Assembly: GCA_030673735.1 (NCBI GenBank) | Contig: DAOVIK010000086.1 | Location: 1 to 6,589, forward strand | Direction of reading: 5' to 3' | Length of the DNA stretch: 6,589 nucleotides | Source of the DNA: Anaerolineae bacterium | Lineage (GTDB): Bacteria; Chloroflexota; Anaerolineae; Anaerolineales; E44-bin32 | In this document: one piece after another, positions 1 through 6,162 of the stretch | Layout of the letters: the number at the start of each line of letters is the position of its first letter | Position numbering within the stretch: the first letter of the stretch is position 1 | Notes under the pieces: generated by a model | What the model was told of the DNA's origin: nothing | The model's database searches: none | The model's input: only the letters and a program-made list of their open reading frames with translations | Position numbers and translations under genes: made by a program

Positions 1-306
1 AGCTGCGATACGAGCATCGAAGGCCACTTCGAGACCGGACGGCTGGGTAATCTTTCAGCCGAACAATTGGCATTCGTAGAAACGTTCATCCGCTGTGAAG
101 GAAAACTGAACCGCATGGAAGGCGAGTTGGGGATGTCCTACCCCACTCTGCGCGCGCGCCTGACGGAAGTCATCCGCCAGATGGGCTTCGAAGTCGGGCT
201 GGAGGATATGGGGCTCAGTGACGAAGAGCGGCACCGCATCCTCGACGAACTGGAGCAGGGCAAGATCAGTTCCGAACAAGCGATGAGTCTGCTCGAGGCG
301 GAATGA
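1..306 (+). CDS. DUF2089-type zinc-ribbon/HTH protein, 5' truncated by window edge
   Basis: Frame 1 is open from the first base and gives 101 C-terminal residues, so the true start lies upstream. The visible start (Ser-Cys-Asp-Thr-Ser-Ile-Glu-Gly, residues 1-8) matches the end of the zinc-ribbon of DUF2089 proteins, where CP.C..CDTSIEG-type sequences precede the helical part. Residues 18-32 (SAEQLAFVETFIRCE) and 35-58 form the helix-turn-helix-like core, including GMSYPTLRARL, which reads like a DNA-binding HTH. Residues 72-100 (LSDEERHRILDELEQGKIS and on) form a SHOCT-like helical hairpin that recurs in three other proteins of this window. The family is generally taken to be regulatory, but its function is poorly characterised. 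An in-frame TTG at 67 is an internal codon, not the start. The gene is followed by a hairpin at 315-339 and then the DUF4097 gene. A role as regulator of the downstream genes is inference from the HTH and position. Confidence 0.88.
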   Translation, partial: SCDTSIEGHFETGRLGNLSAEQLAFVETFIRCEGKLNRMEGELGMSYPTLRARLTEVIRQMGFEVGLEDMGLSDEERHRILDELEQGKISSEQAMSLLEAE

Positions 307-314
307 CGAAGTGG

Positions 315-339
315 AGGAGCGGGGTCAGCCTGCTCCTTT
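315..339 (+). terminator. GC-rich hairpin with short T run, weak intrinsic terminator or attenuator
   Basis: GGAGCGGG (316-323) and CCTGCTCC (329-336) pair as an 8-bp stem with one G-T wobble around a five-base loop, GTCAG. An additional A-T pair (315/337) extends it, and TTT follows directly at 337-339. The stem is strong, but the T tract is only three bases, so termination would be partial. It lies 8 nt after the DUF2089 stop and 33 nt before the DUF4097 start. It could terminate the first gene, attenuate read-through or stabilise a processed mRNA end. Confidence 0.45.
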
Positions 340-372
340 AAGCTAGCAGAGACATGCAAGGAGCGAGAGACG

Positions 373-1491
373 ATGGAGACCCTGAAGATCGATGTCGGTG
401 ACAAGCCGCAGATACGTATCACCTCGGTCGGAGGCGACCTGCGTCTGACTGGGCGAGAAGGCGCCCAGCTGGAAGCACACGCGCCGGTCGATGGCAAACT
501 CTCGGTAACCAAGGAAGGCAAGGTCGTGCTCGTCACCTGTCGTTCGGGCTGTCTGGTTTTCTTGCCTGCCGAATCGCAGGTGCAGGTCGAAACGATCGGC
601 GGCGACCTGCGCGCCATCGGCTTGACCGCTGACTTGACAATGGGCACCGTTGGAGGGGACTGTAGTCTGCGCCGCGTGGGGAAAGTGACCATTGAACGCA
701 TTGGCGGAGATCTGGATGCGCGCAAGCTTGACGGCGATTTCTTCCTGAAATCTGGCGGAAGCGATGGCATAGTGGCCCAGGTGCAAGGAGCAGTGGAGAT
801 CGAGACGCTGGGAGGAGATTTTTCGCTGGAGCGAGTGGAAGGCAACGTGGAAGTGAACGTGGGAGGGGATGCCAGTGTGCGTCTGTCACCGCAGAAGAAA
901 GGGCGCGCGCTGGTCACTTCCGGCGGTGACCTGGTCTGCAGGATTCCGGAAGACGCTTCGGCGAAGATCAAAGTCAAGGCCGGGGGCGATCTGCAGCTTT
1001 CTGGAATCGAGGAGGCTGAGAGTGTGGATTCGGGGAGAGTATTGCGCATCGGAAAGGGTGAGGCAGAGATCGATTTGTGCGCCGGGGGCGATCTAATGCT
1101 GGATGCCGGAGAGGGGAGTTTTGGAGAAATGACTCTCGACCTGGGCGAGTCAATCGCTGCGAGTATCGAAGCCAAGATGGCGGATCTTGAAGCTCGGTTT
1201 GGCGCCTCAGACAGTGGTTTCTCCAAGTTTGATTCAGATCGCATTGGTGAGAGAGTGCGGCGTGTGGTCTCGCGCTCGATGCGCCAGGCGGCCAAGGCGC
1301 AGCGACGAGCAGAGAAGCGTCTTGAGCGTGCTCACGGGGGCAAGCGCGTGCACTTTGGCCCATCCGGCGCCCCTGCACGCGACCCGGCAAGCGAGGAAGA
1401 GCGGATGTCGATTCTGCGCATGCTTGAACAGGGCAAGATCAACGTAGACGAGGCCGAGAACCTGTTGAAGGCGCTTGAGGATAAATCATGA
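373..1491 (+). CDS. DUF4097/YvlB-like cytoplasmic beta-solenoid protein with C-terminal SHOCT-like module
   Basis: 372 residues. The ATG at 373 is preceded by AAGGAG (358-363) at 9-nt spacing, which supports this start. Residues 1-255 are short beta strands punctuated by nine Gly-Gly-Asp motifs starting at residues 20, 76, 94, 111, 147, 164, 184, 204 and 238. The usual spacing is 17-20 residues, or about twice that, which is the rung spacing of a right-handed beta-helix of DUF4097 (putative adhesin/YvlB) type. Residues 255-325 become helical and strongly basic (RRVVSRSMRQAAKAQRRAEK). Residues 341-368 are a SHOCT-like hairpin (EEERMSILRMLEQGKINVDE). No signal peptide or membrane segment is visible, so the protein is probably cytoplasmic despite the 'adhesin' family label. 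YvlB of Bacillus and LiaX of Enterococcus, which belong to envelope-stress loci, join the same two modules in the opposite order. The stop overlaps the next start by ATGA, indicating translational coupling with the acetyltransferase. The exact function is unknown. Confidence 0.85.
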   Translation: METLKIDVGDKPQIRITSVGGDLRLTGREGAQLEAHAPVDGKLSVTKEGKVVLVTCRSGCLVFLPAESQVQVETIGGDLRAIGLTADLTMGTVGGDCSLRRVGKVTIERIGGDLDARKLDGDFFLKSGGSDGIVAQVQGAVEIETLGGDFSLERVEGNVEVNVGGDASVRLSPQKKGRALVTSGGDLVCRIPEDASAKIKVKAGGDLQLSGIEEAESVDSGRVLRIGKGEAEIDLCAGGDLMLDAGEGSFGEMTLDLGESIAASIEAKMADLEARFGASDSGFSKFDSDRIGERVRRVVSRSMRQAAKAQRRAEKRLERAHGGKRVHFGPSGAPARDPASEEERMSILRMLEQGKINVDEAENLLKALEDKS

Positions 1492-2477
1492 CCGCCGCCG
1501 CGCTCACACGCAGCAAAAAGCTGCGCACGGGAATGAGACCGGTTCAGCCTCGGAGCGACATGGGGCAGATCGGCCGATTGATCGAAACTGTCTTCGCGGG
1601 CCAATTGGACGCCGCGGGATTGCGCATGGTGCGCGAGATGCGCTCTCTTGGACGAGTGGGTTGGCTGGGGTGGCTCCTAGCTCGATTTCTGCTGCCGCCC
1701 TTTGCCAACCCATTGGGCTACGTGTGGGAGGAGGAAGGCCGCGTGGTGGGCAACGCCAGCCTGCTGTCGGTGGAGCGCTACCCAGAGCGTTGGGTTTTAG
1801 CGAACGTGGCAGTTTATGAAGAGTACCGCCGGCGGGGTATCGCGCGGTCACTCGTAAGGGCGGTGCTCGATTTGGCGCGCGAGATCGAAGCCAAGAAGGT
1901 GGTGCTGCAGGTGCGCAGCGCACAGGAAGGTGCGCGCAAGCTCTACGATGTGCTTGGGTTCCGGACGTTCAGCACCCGCAGTGCCTGGATTCGCCCTCCC
2001 TCTGGGAGACGGCCGACCGCCCCCAAAGGAGTCCCGGTTCGGTTGCGGGCTGCTGAAGAGTGGCATGCCCAGTGGACTCTGGCCAATCGCATTCATCCCG
2101 AAGGCCTTATATGGCCATATCCCCTGACGCCAGGACTATTCCGTCCACAGAGGCTTTCAACCGCGCTGGGGCTCAAGACCAGGCATCATTGGGTTTGGTA
2201 TGAAGGGGGTCAGCTGCAGGCCAGTTTGAGCACGCGCTATTTGCGCCAGCGCCGTTGCTGGCGGTTGATCCTGATGGTAACGCCCGAAGCCCGGGGCCGG
2301 GTGGAGGGTCCCTTGCTGGCAACCTGCCTGGCGCGATTGCCGGGCCAGGATGGGGCCGTATTGGACTACGCTGCCGGCGTGGCCGAGGATCAAATCAAGG
2401 ACCTGAATTTTCATACCACCGACACATTCACCTGGATGGGTTTAGATCTCGCATCGCGTGGAATCAATGCCGAATAG
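1488..2477 (+). CDS. GNAT-family N-acetyltransferase, probable tandem-GNAT with degenerate second domain
   Basis: 329 residues. The ATG at 1488 sits in an ATGA overlap with the upstream stop, with GAGG at 1477-1480 as a modest ribosome site; a second in-frame Met at residue 16 is a possible alternative start. Residues 17-170 form a typical GNAT domain: a strand ending in EEEGRVVGNASLL (81-93), motif A at 104-130 with the acetyl-CoA pyrophosphate loop RRRGIA (114-119), and motif B at 148-159 (GARKLYDVLGFR). Residues 182-322 look like a second GNAT fold: VRLRAAEEWHAQW at its start, the strand WVWYEGGQLQASLS (235-248), a motif-A-like strand and helix at 257-283 lacking the Arg/Gln-x-x-Gly-x-Gly/Ala loop, and DLNFHTTDTFTWMG at the end. 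The second half probably cannot bind acetyl-CoA normally and may shape the substrate site; this is inference. The substrate cannot be predicted. Next to exporters it could inactivate a small molecule or modify a protein partner. Confidence 0.87.
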   Translation: MTAAALTRSKKLRTGMRPVQPRSDMGQIGRLIETVFAGQLDAAGLRMVREMRSLGRVGWLGWLLARFLLPPFANPLGYVWEEEGRVVGNASLLSVERYPERWVLANVAVYEEYRRRGIARSLVRAVLDLAREIEAKKVVLQVRSAQEGARKLYDVLGFRTFSTRSAWIRPPSGRRPTAPKGVPVRLRAAEEWHAQWTLANRIHPEGLIWPYPLTPGLFRPQRLSTALGLKTRHHWVWYEGGQLQASLSTRYLRQRRCWRLILMVTPEARGRVEGPLLATCLARLPGQDGAVLDYAAGVAEDQIKDLNFHTTDTFTWMGLDLASRGINAE

Positions 2478-2531
2478 CGGCGTAGAGAGTGACATAGAGC
2501 GGATGCTGTTCATGGCCTTAGAGAAATCGTT

Positions 2532-2627
2532 ATGAGCAGAACCATTCAGAGTCTGAAATCGATCCGCCGAGTGGCGGAGGCACTGACAGCGGAGAAATAC
2601 GTCATCGCGGATAGTGAGACGAGATGA
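2532..2627 (+). CDS. possible 31-residue small ORF coupled to MFS gene by ATGA overlap
   Basis: ATG at 2532 opens a 31-codon frame (MSRTIQSLKSIRRVAEALTA, then EKYVIADSETR) that ends at TGA 2625-2627, inside the start codon of the MFS gene (ATG 2624). The peptide is charged and mostly helical by eye. It could be a leader peptide, a small protein or a chance frame. Against it: no good Shine-Dalgarno precedes 2532 (only AGAGA), and the frame also contains two inverted repeats that could explain the conservation of the region in another way. I recognise no family. Confidence 0.25.
   Translation: MSRTIQSLKSIRRVAEALTAEKYVIADSETR
2545..2557. promoter_or_regulatory. 13-bp perfect palindrome TTCAGAGTCTGAA, candidate operator
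   Basis: TTCAGA and TCTGAA are exact inverted copies around a single central G. The palindrome lies in the 146-nt gap before the first MFS gene, 66 nt upstream of its ATG, where a repressor or activator site would be expected. The outer bases (TTCA-N5-TGAA) match a second palindrome at 6163-6175 upstream of the YvlD-like gene. The operator role is inference; no clear -35/-10 pair could be placed around it. Confidence 0.35.
2563..2578. repeat. inverted repeat TCCGCC-GAGT-GGCGGA
   Basis: A 6-bp perfect GC-rich stem closes a GAGT tetraloop, 5 nt after the preceding palindrome and 45 nt before the MFS start codon. No T run follows, so it is not a convincing intrinsic terminator. It may be an mRNA hairpin in the 5' leader of the MFS gene or a second half of a composite operator. 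Confidence 0.3.
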
Positions 2628-3895
2628 TCCAACGTCAACTTGAGAAAGCCCGAGCGACATACCGGGAGTTTCCAAGCACGTTCTGGACCTTGATCGGCGC
2701 GCGCTTCATTGATCAGCTTGGCGGCGCGCTGGTGTATCCATTCTTTGCCTTGTTCATAACGCACAAGTTCGGCGTAGGGATGACCGAGGTAGGAATCCTG
2801 TTCGCCCTGTTCTCCTTGACCAGCGTTGGCGGTAACGTTGTCGGCGGAGCGTTGGCCGATCGTCTGGGACGCAAGAAGCTGATCATCATGGGCTTGATCT
2901 TCAGCGCCTTTTCCAGCATGCTGCTTGCCCTATCGCCAACCATCGAAGTCGTCTACGCCTCGGCGATGTTCGTGGGCTTATTTGCCAACATAGGCGGTCC
3001 TGCGTCGGGGGCAATGATTGCCGATATTCTTCCTGAAAAGCAACGGACGCAAGGCTTCGGCATCCTGCGTGTGGTATTCAACCTTGCAGTGGCTATCGGT
3101 CCGGCCATCGGGGGTGTGTTGGCCGGGGTCTCATATTTGTTGCTCTTCGTCATCGACTCGGTGACTAGCCTGATCACGGCAGTCATCGTCGCCAGAGCCA
3201 TTCCCGAAAGCATGCCTGAGGCGCCCGAAGGCAAGGATCCGGAGACCGTCAGCGAGACGTTCGGCGGATATGGTCGCATCTTGCGTGACGCCGGGTTCAT
3301 GATATTCTTTGCTGCGTCCACCCTTGTGATGCTGGGAATGGTGCAAATGCACGGCACGCTTGCAGTCTTTCTGCGTGACGTGCATGGAGTTCCTGCCAAG
3401 GGATATGGCTACCTGCTTAGCCTCAATGCCACTATGGTGGTGCTGTTCCAGTTCTACATCACGCGCAAGATCGAGGGATTGCCTCCCTATTTGATGCTGG
3501 TTCTGGGGACAGGTTTGTACGCATTGGGGCTGGGCATGTACGGCCTGATCACCGGCTATGCGCTGTTCATCCTGGCGATGGTGATCCTGACCATCGGCGA
3601 GATGGTGGTGGCGCCGATTGCGCAGGCGTTGGTGGTGCGCTTGGCTCCTGACGACATGCGTGGCCGCTACATGGCGTTCTTCAACTTCTCGGGGCTGATC
3701 GGACACGCCGCAGGACCATTGATGGCCGGTTTGATCATGGACAACCTGGACCCGCGATTAGTGTGGTATGCTGCAAGTCTCTCGATGATCCTTGCCGGTA
3801 TGCTGAGTTGGATCTTGTATCGGCAGGACCGGCGAAGATCCGAGGAAGCCTTGCCGAGCCGCGAAGCGCGTGTCTTGGTGCAGGTAAGAGACTAA
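2624..3895 (+). CDS. MFS drug/metabolite exporter (MFS_1, MDR-type)
   Basis: 423 residues, the normal size for a 12-helix major facilitator transporter in the inner membrane. The ATG at 2624 is the first plausible start; the upstream ribosome site is weak (GAGACGAG), consistent with coupling to the short frame that overlaps it. The first helix begins near residue 18. Between helices 2 and 3 is a textbook motif A, GGALADRLGRKKL (74-86), which has the conserved Asp79, Arg80, Gly82 and Arg83. Residues 121-165, with RTQGFGILRVVFNLAVAIGP, form the helix-4/5 region, where an Arg (149) and the G-x-x-x-GP-x-x-GG pattern (158-164) resemble motif C of drug:proton antiporters. Residues 320-358 (GEMVVAPIAQALVVRLAPDD, then MRGRY) form the second-half counterpart and resemble MdtH-like multidrug exporters. 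The substrate is not predictable. A second, different MFS gene follows after 17 nt, so they are co-transcribed. Confidence 0.9.
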   Translation: MIQRQLEKARATYREFPSTFWTLIGARFIDQLGGALVYPFFALFITHKFGVGMTEVGILFALFSLTSVGGNVVGGALADRLGRKKLIIMGLIFSAFSSMLLALSPTIEVVYASAMFVGLFANIGGPASGAMIADILPEKQRTQGFGILRVVFNLAVAIGPAIGGVLAGVSYLLLFVIDSVTSLITAVIVARAIPESMPEAPEGKDPETVSETFGGYGRILRDAGFMIFFAASTLVMLGMVQMHGTLAVFLRDVHGVPAKGYGYLLSLNATMVVLFQFYITRKIEGLPPYLMLVLGTGLYALGLGMYGLITGYALFILAMVILTIGEMVVAPIAQALVVRLAPDDMRGRYMAFFNFSGLIGHAAGPLMAGLIMDNLDPRLVWYAASLSMILAGMLSWILYRQDRRRSEEALPSREARVLVQVRD

Positions 3896-3901
3896 TCCCG
3901 T

Positions 3902-3907
3902 GGAGAG
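3902..3907 (+). promoter_or_regulatory. ribosome-binding site GGAGAG selecting a TTG start
   Basis: GGAGAG lies 5 nt before TTG 3913. It is the only purine-rich ribosome site near the point where transporter homology begins and therefore supports a TTG start for the second MFS gene instead of the far-upstream ATG at 3763. Confidence 0.55.
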
Positions 3908-3912
3908 AAGAC

Positions 3913-5145
3913 TTGTTCCGAAACCGCAACTTCGTTCTCTTGTGGGTGGCGCAGCTCATTTCGGCCGGCGGAGACACCTTCACATTCCTGGCATTGGCGA
4001 TAAGGATCGACAGCATATTCACCGATCCTGGGGACGCAGTGCGAGCCCTGGCGGCAGTCTTGATTGCCTTTGCGCTGCCAAAGCTGCTTATCGGCTTCGT
4101 CGCAGGTACACTTGTCGATCGCCTGGATAGGCGCGTAATAATGATCATTTCGGATTTCTCTCGCGCATTGCTGCTACCATGCTTCCTCCTCCTAAGAACC
4201 CCTGCGGATCTTGGTTGGGCGGTGGTGATCGGATTCCTGGTGGCCTGTGCGAGCGCATTCTTCAACCCGGCGCGCACTGCACTGCTTCCGGCATTGGTCG
4301 AGGATGAAGAACTGCTGACCGCAAATGGATGGATCCAAGCCGGCCAGAATGTCGCTATGCTTGCTGGCTCGGTGTTGGCGGGCATGGTGATAGCATATTG
4401 GACTACCGAAGCCGCGTTCTGGATCGACTCCGTCAGCTTCTTTGTGTCTGGCCTTCTGGTGGTTGGCATCTCGGGAGTTGCGACGCGCATCGATCCTAAA
4501 TTGGCGAAGAAGGACACTGCCTGGTCTGACCTTCTCGAGGGCGTACGCTTCGCCAGCCGCAGTCTCCTGGTACAGGGGATCATGATCGGTGCGGCCTTTG
4601 CCATGCTCGCGTTGGGTGCGATCAACGTGCTGTTTGTGCCGTTCTTGAGCAGCGCATTTGGAGCATCTGCGGGAGCCATGGGAGCCATGATGTTTGCCCT
4701 GGGATTGGGGATGCTGATCGGAGGTGGGTACCTGGCCACGATTGGTAGGCGCATCGCTCCGTTGAGGACCGCGGTAGTGTCGCTGCTCCTGCTGGGAGTG
4801 ACAGCAATCCTCTTTGGAAGAGCGCCCGGCTATTATGTGGCGCTGATCATCGTTCCATTCGTAGGAATGACGATCCCTCCGTTGACCGCGGCGCTGCAGA
4901 CCCTGCTGCAGCGTGGAGTAGATGCAGCAATGCTGGGCAGGGCCAGCGCGGTGGTGGAGATGTCGATGGGATTGGCCAATCTTGTCTCCATGGGCGTCGC
5001 AGGCTTTGTGGGGAATCTAATCGGGTTGCGCAATGCCTTTGTATTGGGGGGCGGATTGATGGGCATGGGAGCGATTGCCAGTGGGCTTATTGTGAGGAAG
5101 GCGAGGCAGCAAGTGCAGCCAGAAGCGAGTCCCTCGAAGGATTGA
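3913..5145 (+). CDS. MFS exporter of the MFS_3 / EntS-like type, TTG start
   Basis: 410 residues from TTG 3913. The frame stays open upstream to ATG 3763, but that would overlap the preceding gene by 133 nt and add a non-membrane, low-quality segment, while homology to MFS proteins begins at FRNRNFVLLWVAQLISAGGD (2-21), the standard opening of this subfamily. GGAGAG at 3902-3907 supports the TTG. Motif A is GTLVDRLDRR (65-74), with Asp69 and Arg70. The signature FFNPARTALLPALVEDEELL (116-135), followed by AFWIDSVSFFVSGLL (168-182), is characteristic of MFS_3/EntS-like permeases, which export siderophores, macrolides or other small molecules. The second half carries TM segments around 221-245, 253-275, 286-303, 307-330, 353-371 and 376-394. 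It is clearly a different subfamily from the upstream MFS protein, so the pair is not a recent duplication. The tail (400-410) is hydrophilic. Confidence 0.88.
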   Translation: MFRNRNFVLLWVAQLISAGGDTFTFLALAIRIDSIFTDPGDAVRALAAVLIAFALPKLLIGFVAGTLVDRLDRRVIMIISDFSRALLLPCFLLLRTPADLGWAVVIGFLVACASAFFNPARTALLPALVEDEELLTANGWIQAGQNVAMLAGSVLAGMVIAYWTTEAAFWIDSVSFFVSGLLVVGISGVATRIDPKLAKKDTAWSDLLEGVRFASRSLLVQGIMIGAAFAMLALGAINVLFVPFLSSAFGASAGAMGAMMFALGLGMLIGGGYLATIGRRIAPLRTAVVSLLLLGVTAILFGRAPGYYVALIIVPFVGMTIPPLTAALQTLLQRGVDAAMLGRASAVVEMSMGLANLVSMGVAGFVGNLIGLRNAFVLGGGLMGMGAIASGLIVRKARQQVQPEASPSKD

Positions 5146-5163
5146 ATGTGAGGGCGATGCTTG

Positions 5164-5171
5164 AGGAGGGG
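5164..5171 (+). promoter_or_regulatory. strong ribosome-binding site AGGAGGGG selecting the GTG start at 5176
   Basis: AGGAGG at 5164-5169 is a near-perfect Shine-Dalgarno located 6 nt before GTG 5176. A longer reading from TTG 5161 would put this sequence inside the coding region, so GTG 5176 is the better start. The same AGGAGGGG octamer precedes the next gene at 5733-5740. Confidence 0.7.
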
Positions 5172-5175
5172 TTTC

Positions 5176-5730
5176 GTGTCGACAAGTGATGAGCGATTGC
5201 GGGTCCTGGAGCAGATCGACGCCGGTGAAATCGACGTTGACGATGCGCTGCGTGAGTTACAGGAAATCAACGGCCAAGCTGACACTCCTCCCAGTACCGC
5301 CGCGATGGACAATAGGAAGTATCGGCATTGGTGGTTGATCGTGTTGGCCATCGGACTGGGCATAACCGGCCTGGGAGCATGGCTGGGCTCGCTGGGTGGA
5401 TGGTGGTGGCTGTTAGCAGGACCTGTGCTGCTGCTGGGAGTATTGGCCGCGGTCTTTGCTGTGGCGACGAGCAACGCGATGTGGGTTCATGTCCGAGTGC
5501 ATACGGGCCAGGATTCGTGGCCACGCAGGATCGCGATCAGTATGCCGCTGCCGCTGAGGCTGTCGGCTTGGTTCCTGCGGCGCTTCGGCCATCGGATCCC
5601 ACAGCTTGATCACACATCGGTGGATGAACTATTGGTGGCATTGCAGGAGGGCATTTCCGCCGACAGCCCGATCTTCATCGAGGTGGCTGAAGGCGAAAGA
5701 GGTGAACGAGTTGAAGTTCGCCTGGGTTGA
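5176..5730 (+). CDS. SHOCT-like membrane protein with two TM helices and C-terminal alpha/beta domain
   Basis: 184 residues from GTG 5176; TTG 5161 would add five residues but would lie upstream of the ribosome site. Residues 3-30 are the SHOCT-like hairpin (SDERLRVLEQIDAGEIDVDD). A linker follows, then two hydrophobic segments at about 52-72 (WWLIVLAIGLGITGLGAWLG) and 76-97, separated by a very short turn, so both termini should be cytoplasmic. The C-terminal domain (103-184) begins WVHVRVHTGQDSW and has the pattern strand / PLPLRL helix / VDELLVALQEG helix / VEVRL strand. It aligns throughout with the C-terminal domain of the next gene (48-123). The two genes are therefore paralogs differing by the inserted membrane hairpin. 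The gene starts 30 nt after the MFS stop and belongs to the same transcript. No experimental function is known to me; a membrane-docked partner or sensor in an envelope response is inference. Confidence 0.8.
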   Translation: MSTSDERLRVLEQIDAGEIDVDDALRELQEINGQADTPPSTAAMDNRKYRHWWLIVLAIGLGITGLGAWLGSLGGWWWLLAGPVLLLGVLAAVFAVATSNAMWVHVRVHTGQDSWPRRIAISMPLPLRLSAWFLRRFGHRIPQLDHTSVDELLVALQEGISADSPIFIEVAEGERGERVEVRLG

Positions 5731-5743
5731 TTAGGAGGGGCGG

Positions 5744-6115
5744 ATGACGACATCCGAGGAGAGGCTCAAGATCTTGAAAATGATCGAGGAAGACAAGATC
5801 AGTGCTGAGGAGGGTGCGCGTCTGCTCAAGGCGTTGGGCAAGCAGGAGCGCAAGCGCACTGCAGCGCCAACCAGCGAATCGGGCTGGCTGCGCGTTCACG
5901 TGACAGACCTAGAAAGCGGAAAATCCTCTGTCAATGTCAACGTTCCCATGCGCTTGGTGAATGTCGGCTTGAGGTTGGGGGCGCGGTTTGTCCCCGATAT
6001 GGAGGGCCTGGACGTTGAAGAACTGGCTGAGGCCTTGCGGCAGGGCGTAACGGGCAAGATTATCGACGTGATCGACGAAGACGAGGGCCAACGAGTAGAG
6101 GTCTACGTCGAATAA
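5744..6115 (+). CDS. small soluble SHOCT-like protein, paralog of the preceding gene
   Basis: 123 residues. ATG 5744 is preceded by AGGAGGGG (5733-5740) at ideal spacing and starts 13 nt after the previous stop. Residues 4-31 form the SHOCT-like hairpin (SEERLKILKMIEEDKISAEE), closest in this window to the C-terminal module of the DUF4097 protein. A basic, flexible linker (33-46) leads to a domain at 48-123 that starts WLRVHVTDLESGK and includes VNVNVPMRLVNVGLRLGARF and VEELAEALRQG, ending VEVYVE. No membrane segment or signal peptide is present, so it should be cytoplasmic. It shares the whole domain order with the upstream protein, minus the two TM helices. This architecture is seen in many uncharacterised proteins labelled 'SHOCT-like' or 'hypothetical'. 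The function is unknown. Confidence 0.82.
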   Translation: MTTSEERLKILKMIEEDKISAEEGARLLKALGKQERKRTAAPTSESGWLRVHVTDLESGKSSVNVNVPMRLVNVGLRLGARFVPDMEGLDVEELAEALRQGVTGKIIDVIDEDEGQRVEVYVE

Positions 6116-6162
6116 TCGATGCCGGGAGGCACGAGTTGGGCAGGCAGTTCGAGTGGCGTGGA

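Noticed and set aside
634..666. TTGACA (634-639) followed by TGTAGT (661-666) as a promoter
   Set aside because: The spacer is 21 nt and the site lies inside the DUF4097 coding sequence, in codons that are explained by the protein.
138..1295. Long minus-strand frame of 385 codons opposite the DUF4097 gene
   Set aside because: Its Ser-Pro-Pro-rich, low-complexity translation is the complement of the repeated Gly-Gly-Asp codons, and it has no recognisable family. The plus strand has a good ribosome site and a clear domain structure.
2503..2535. 10-codon frame MLFMALEKSL as a gene
   Set aside because: It is too short to support as a gene on its own, so it is mentioned only as part of the nested-overlap observation.
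3900..4130. GTG-started plus-strand frame of 76 codons at the beginning of the second MFS gene
   Set aside because: It is out of frame with the transporter, rich in Arg/Gly/His and lacks any family resemblance, although GTG 3900 sits directly after the upstream stop.
3735..4754. Minus-strand frame of 339 codons opposite the two MFS genes
   Set aside because: It spans the junction of two well-supported plus-strand transporters and translates to Ala/Thr/Ser/Pro/Arg-rich sequence typical of antisense shadows of membrane-protein genes.
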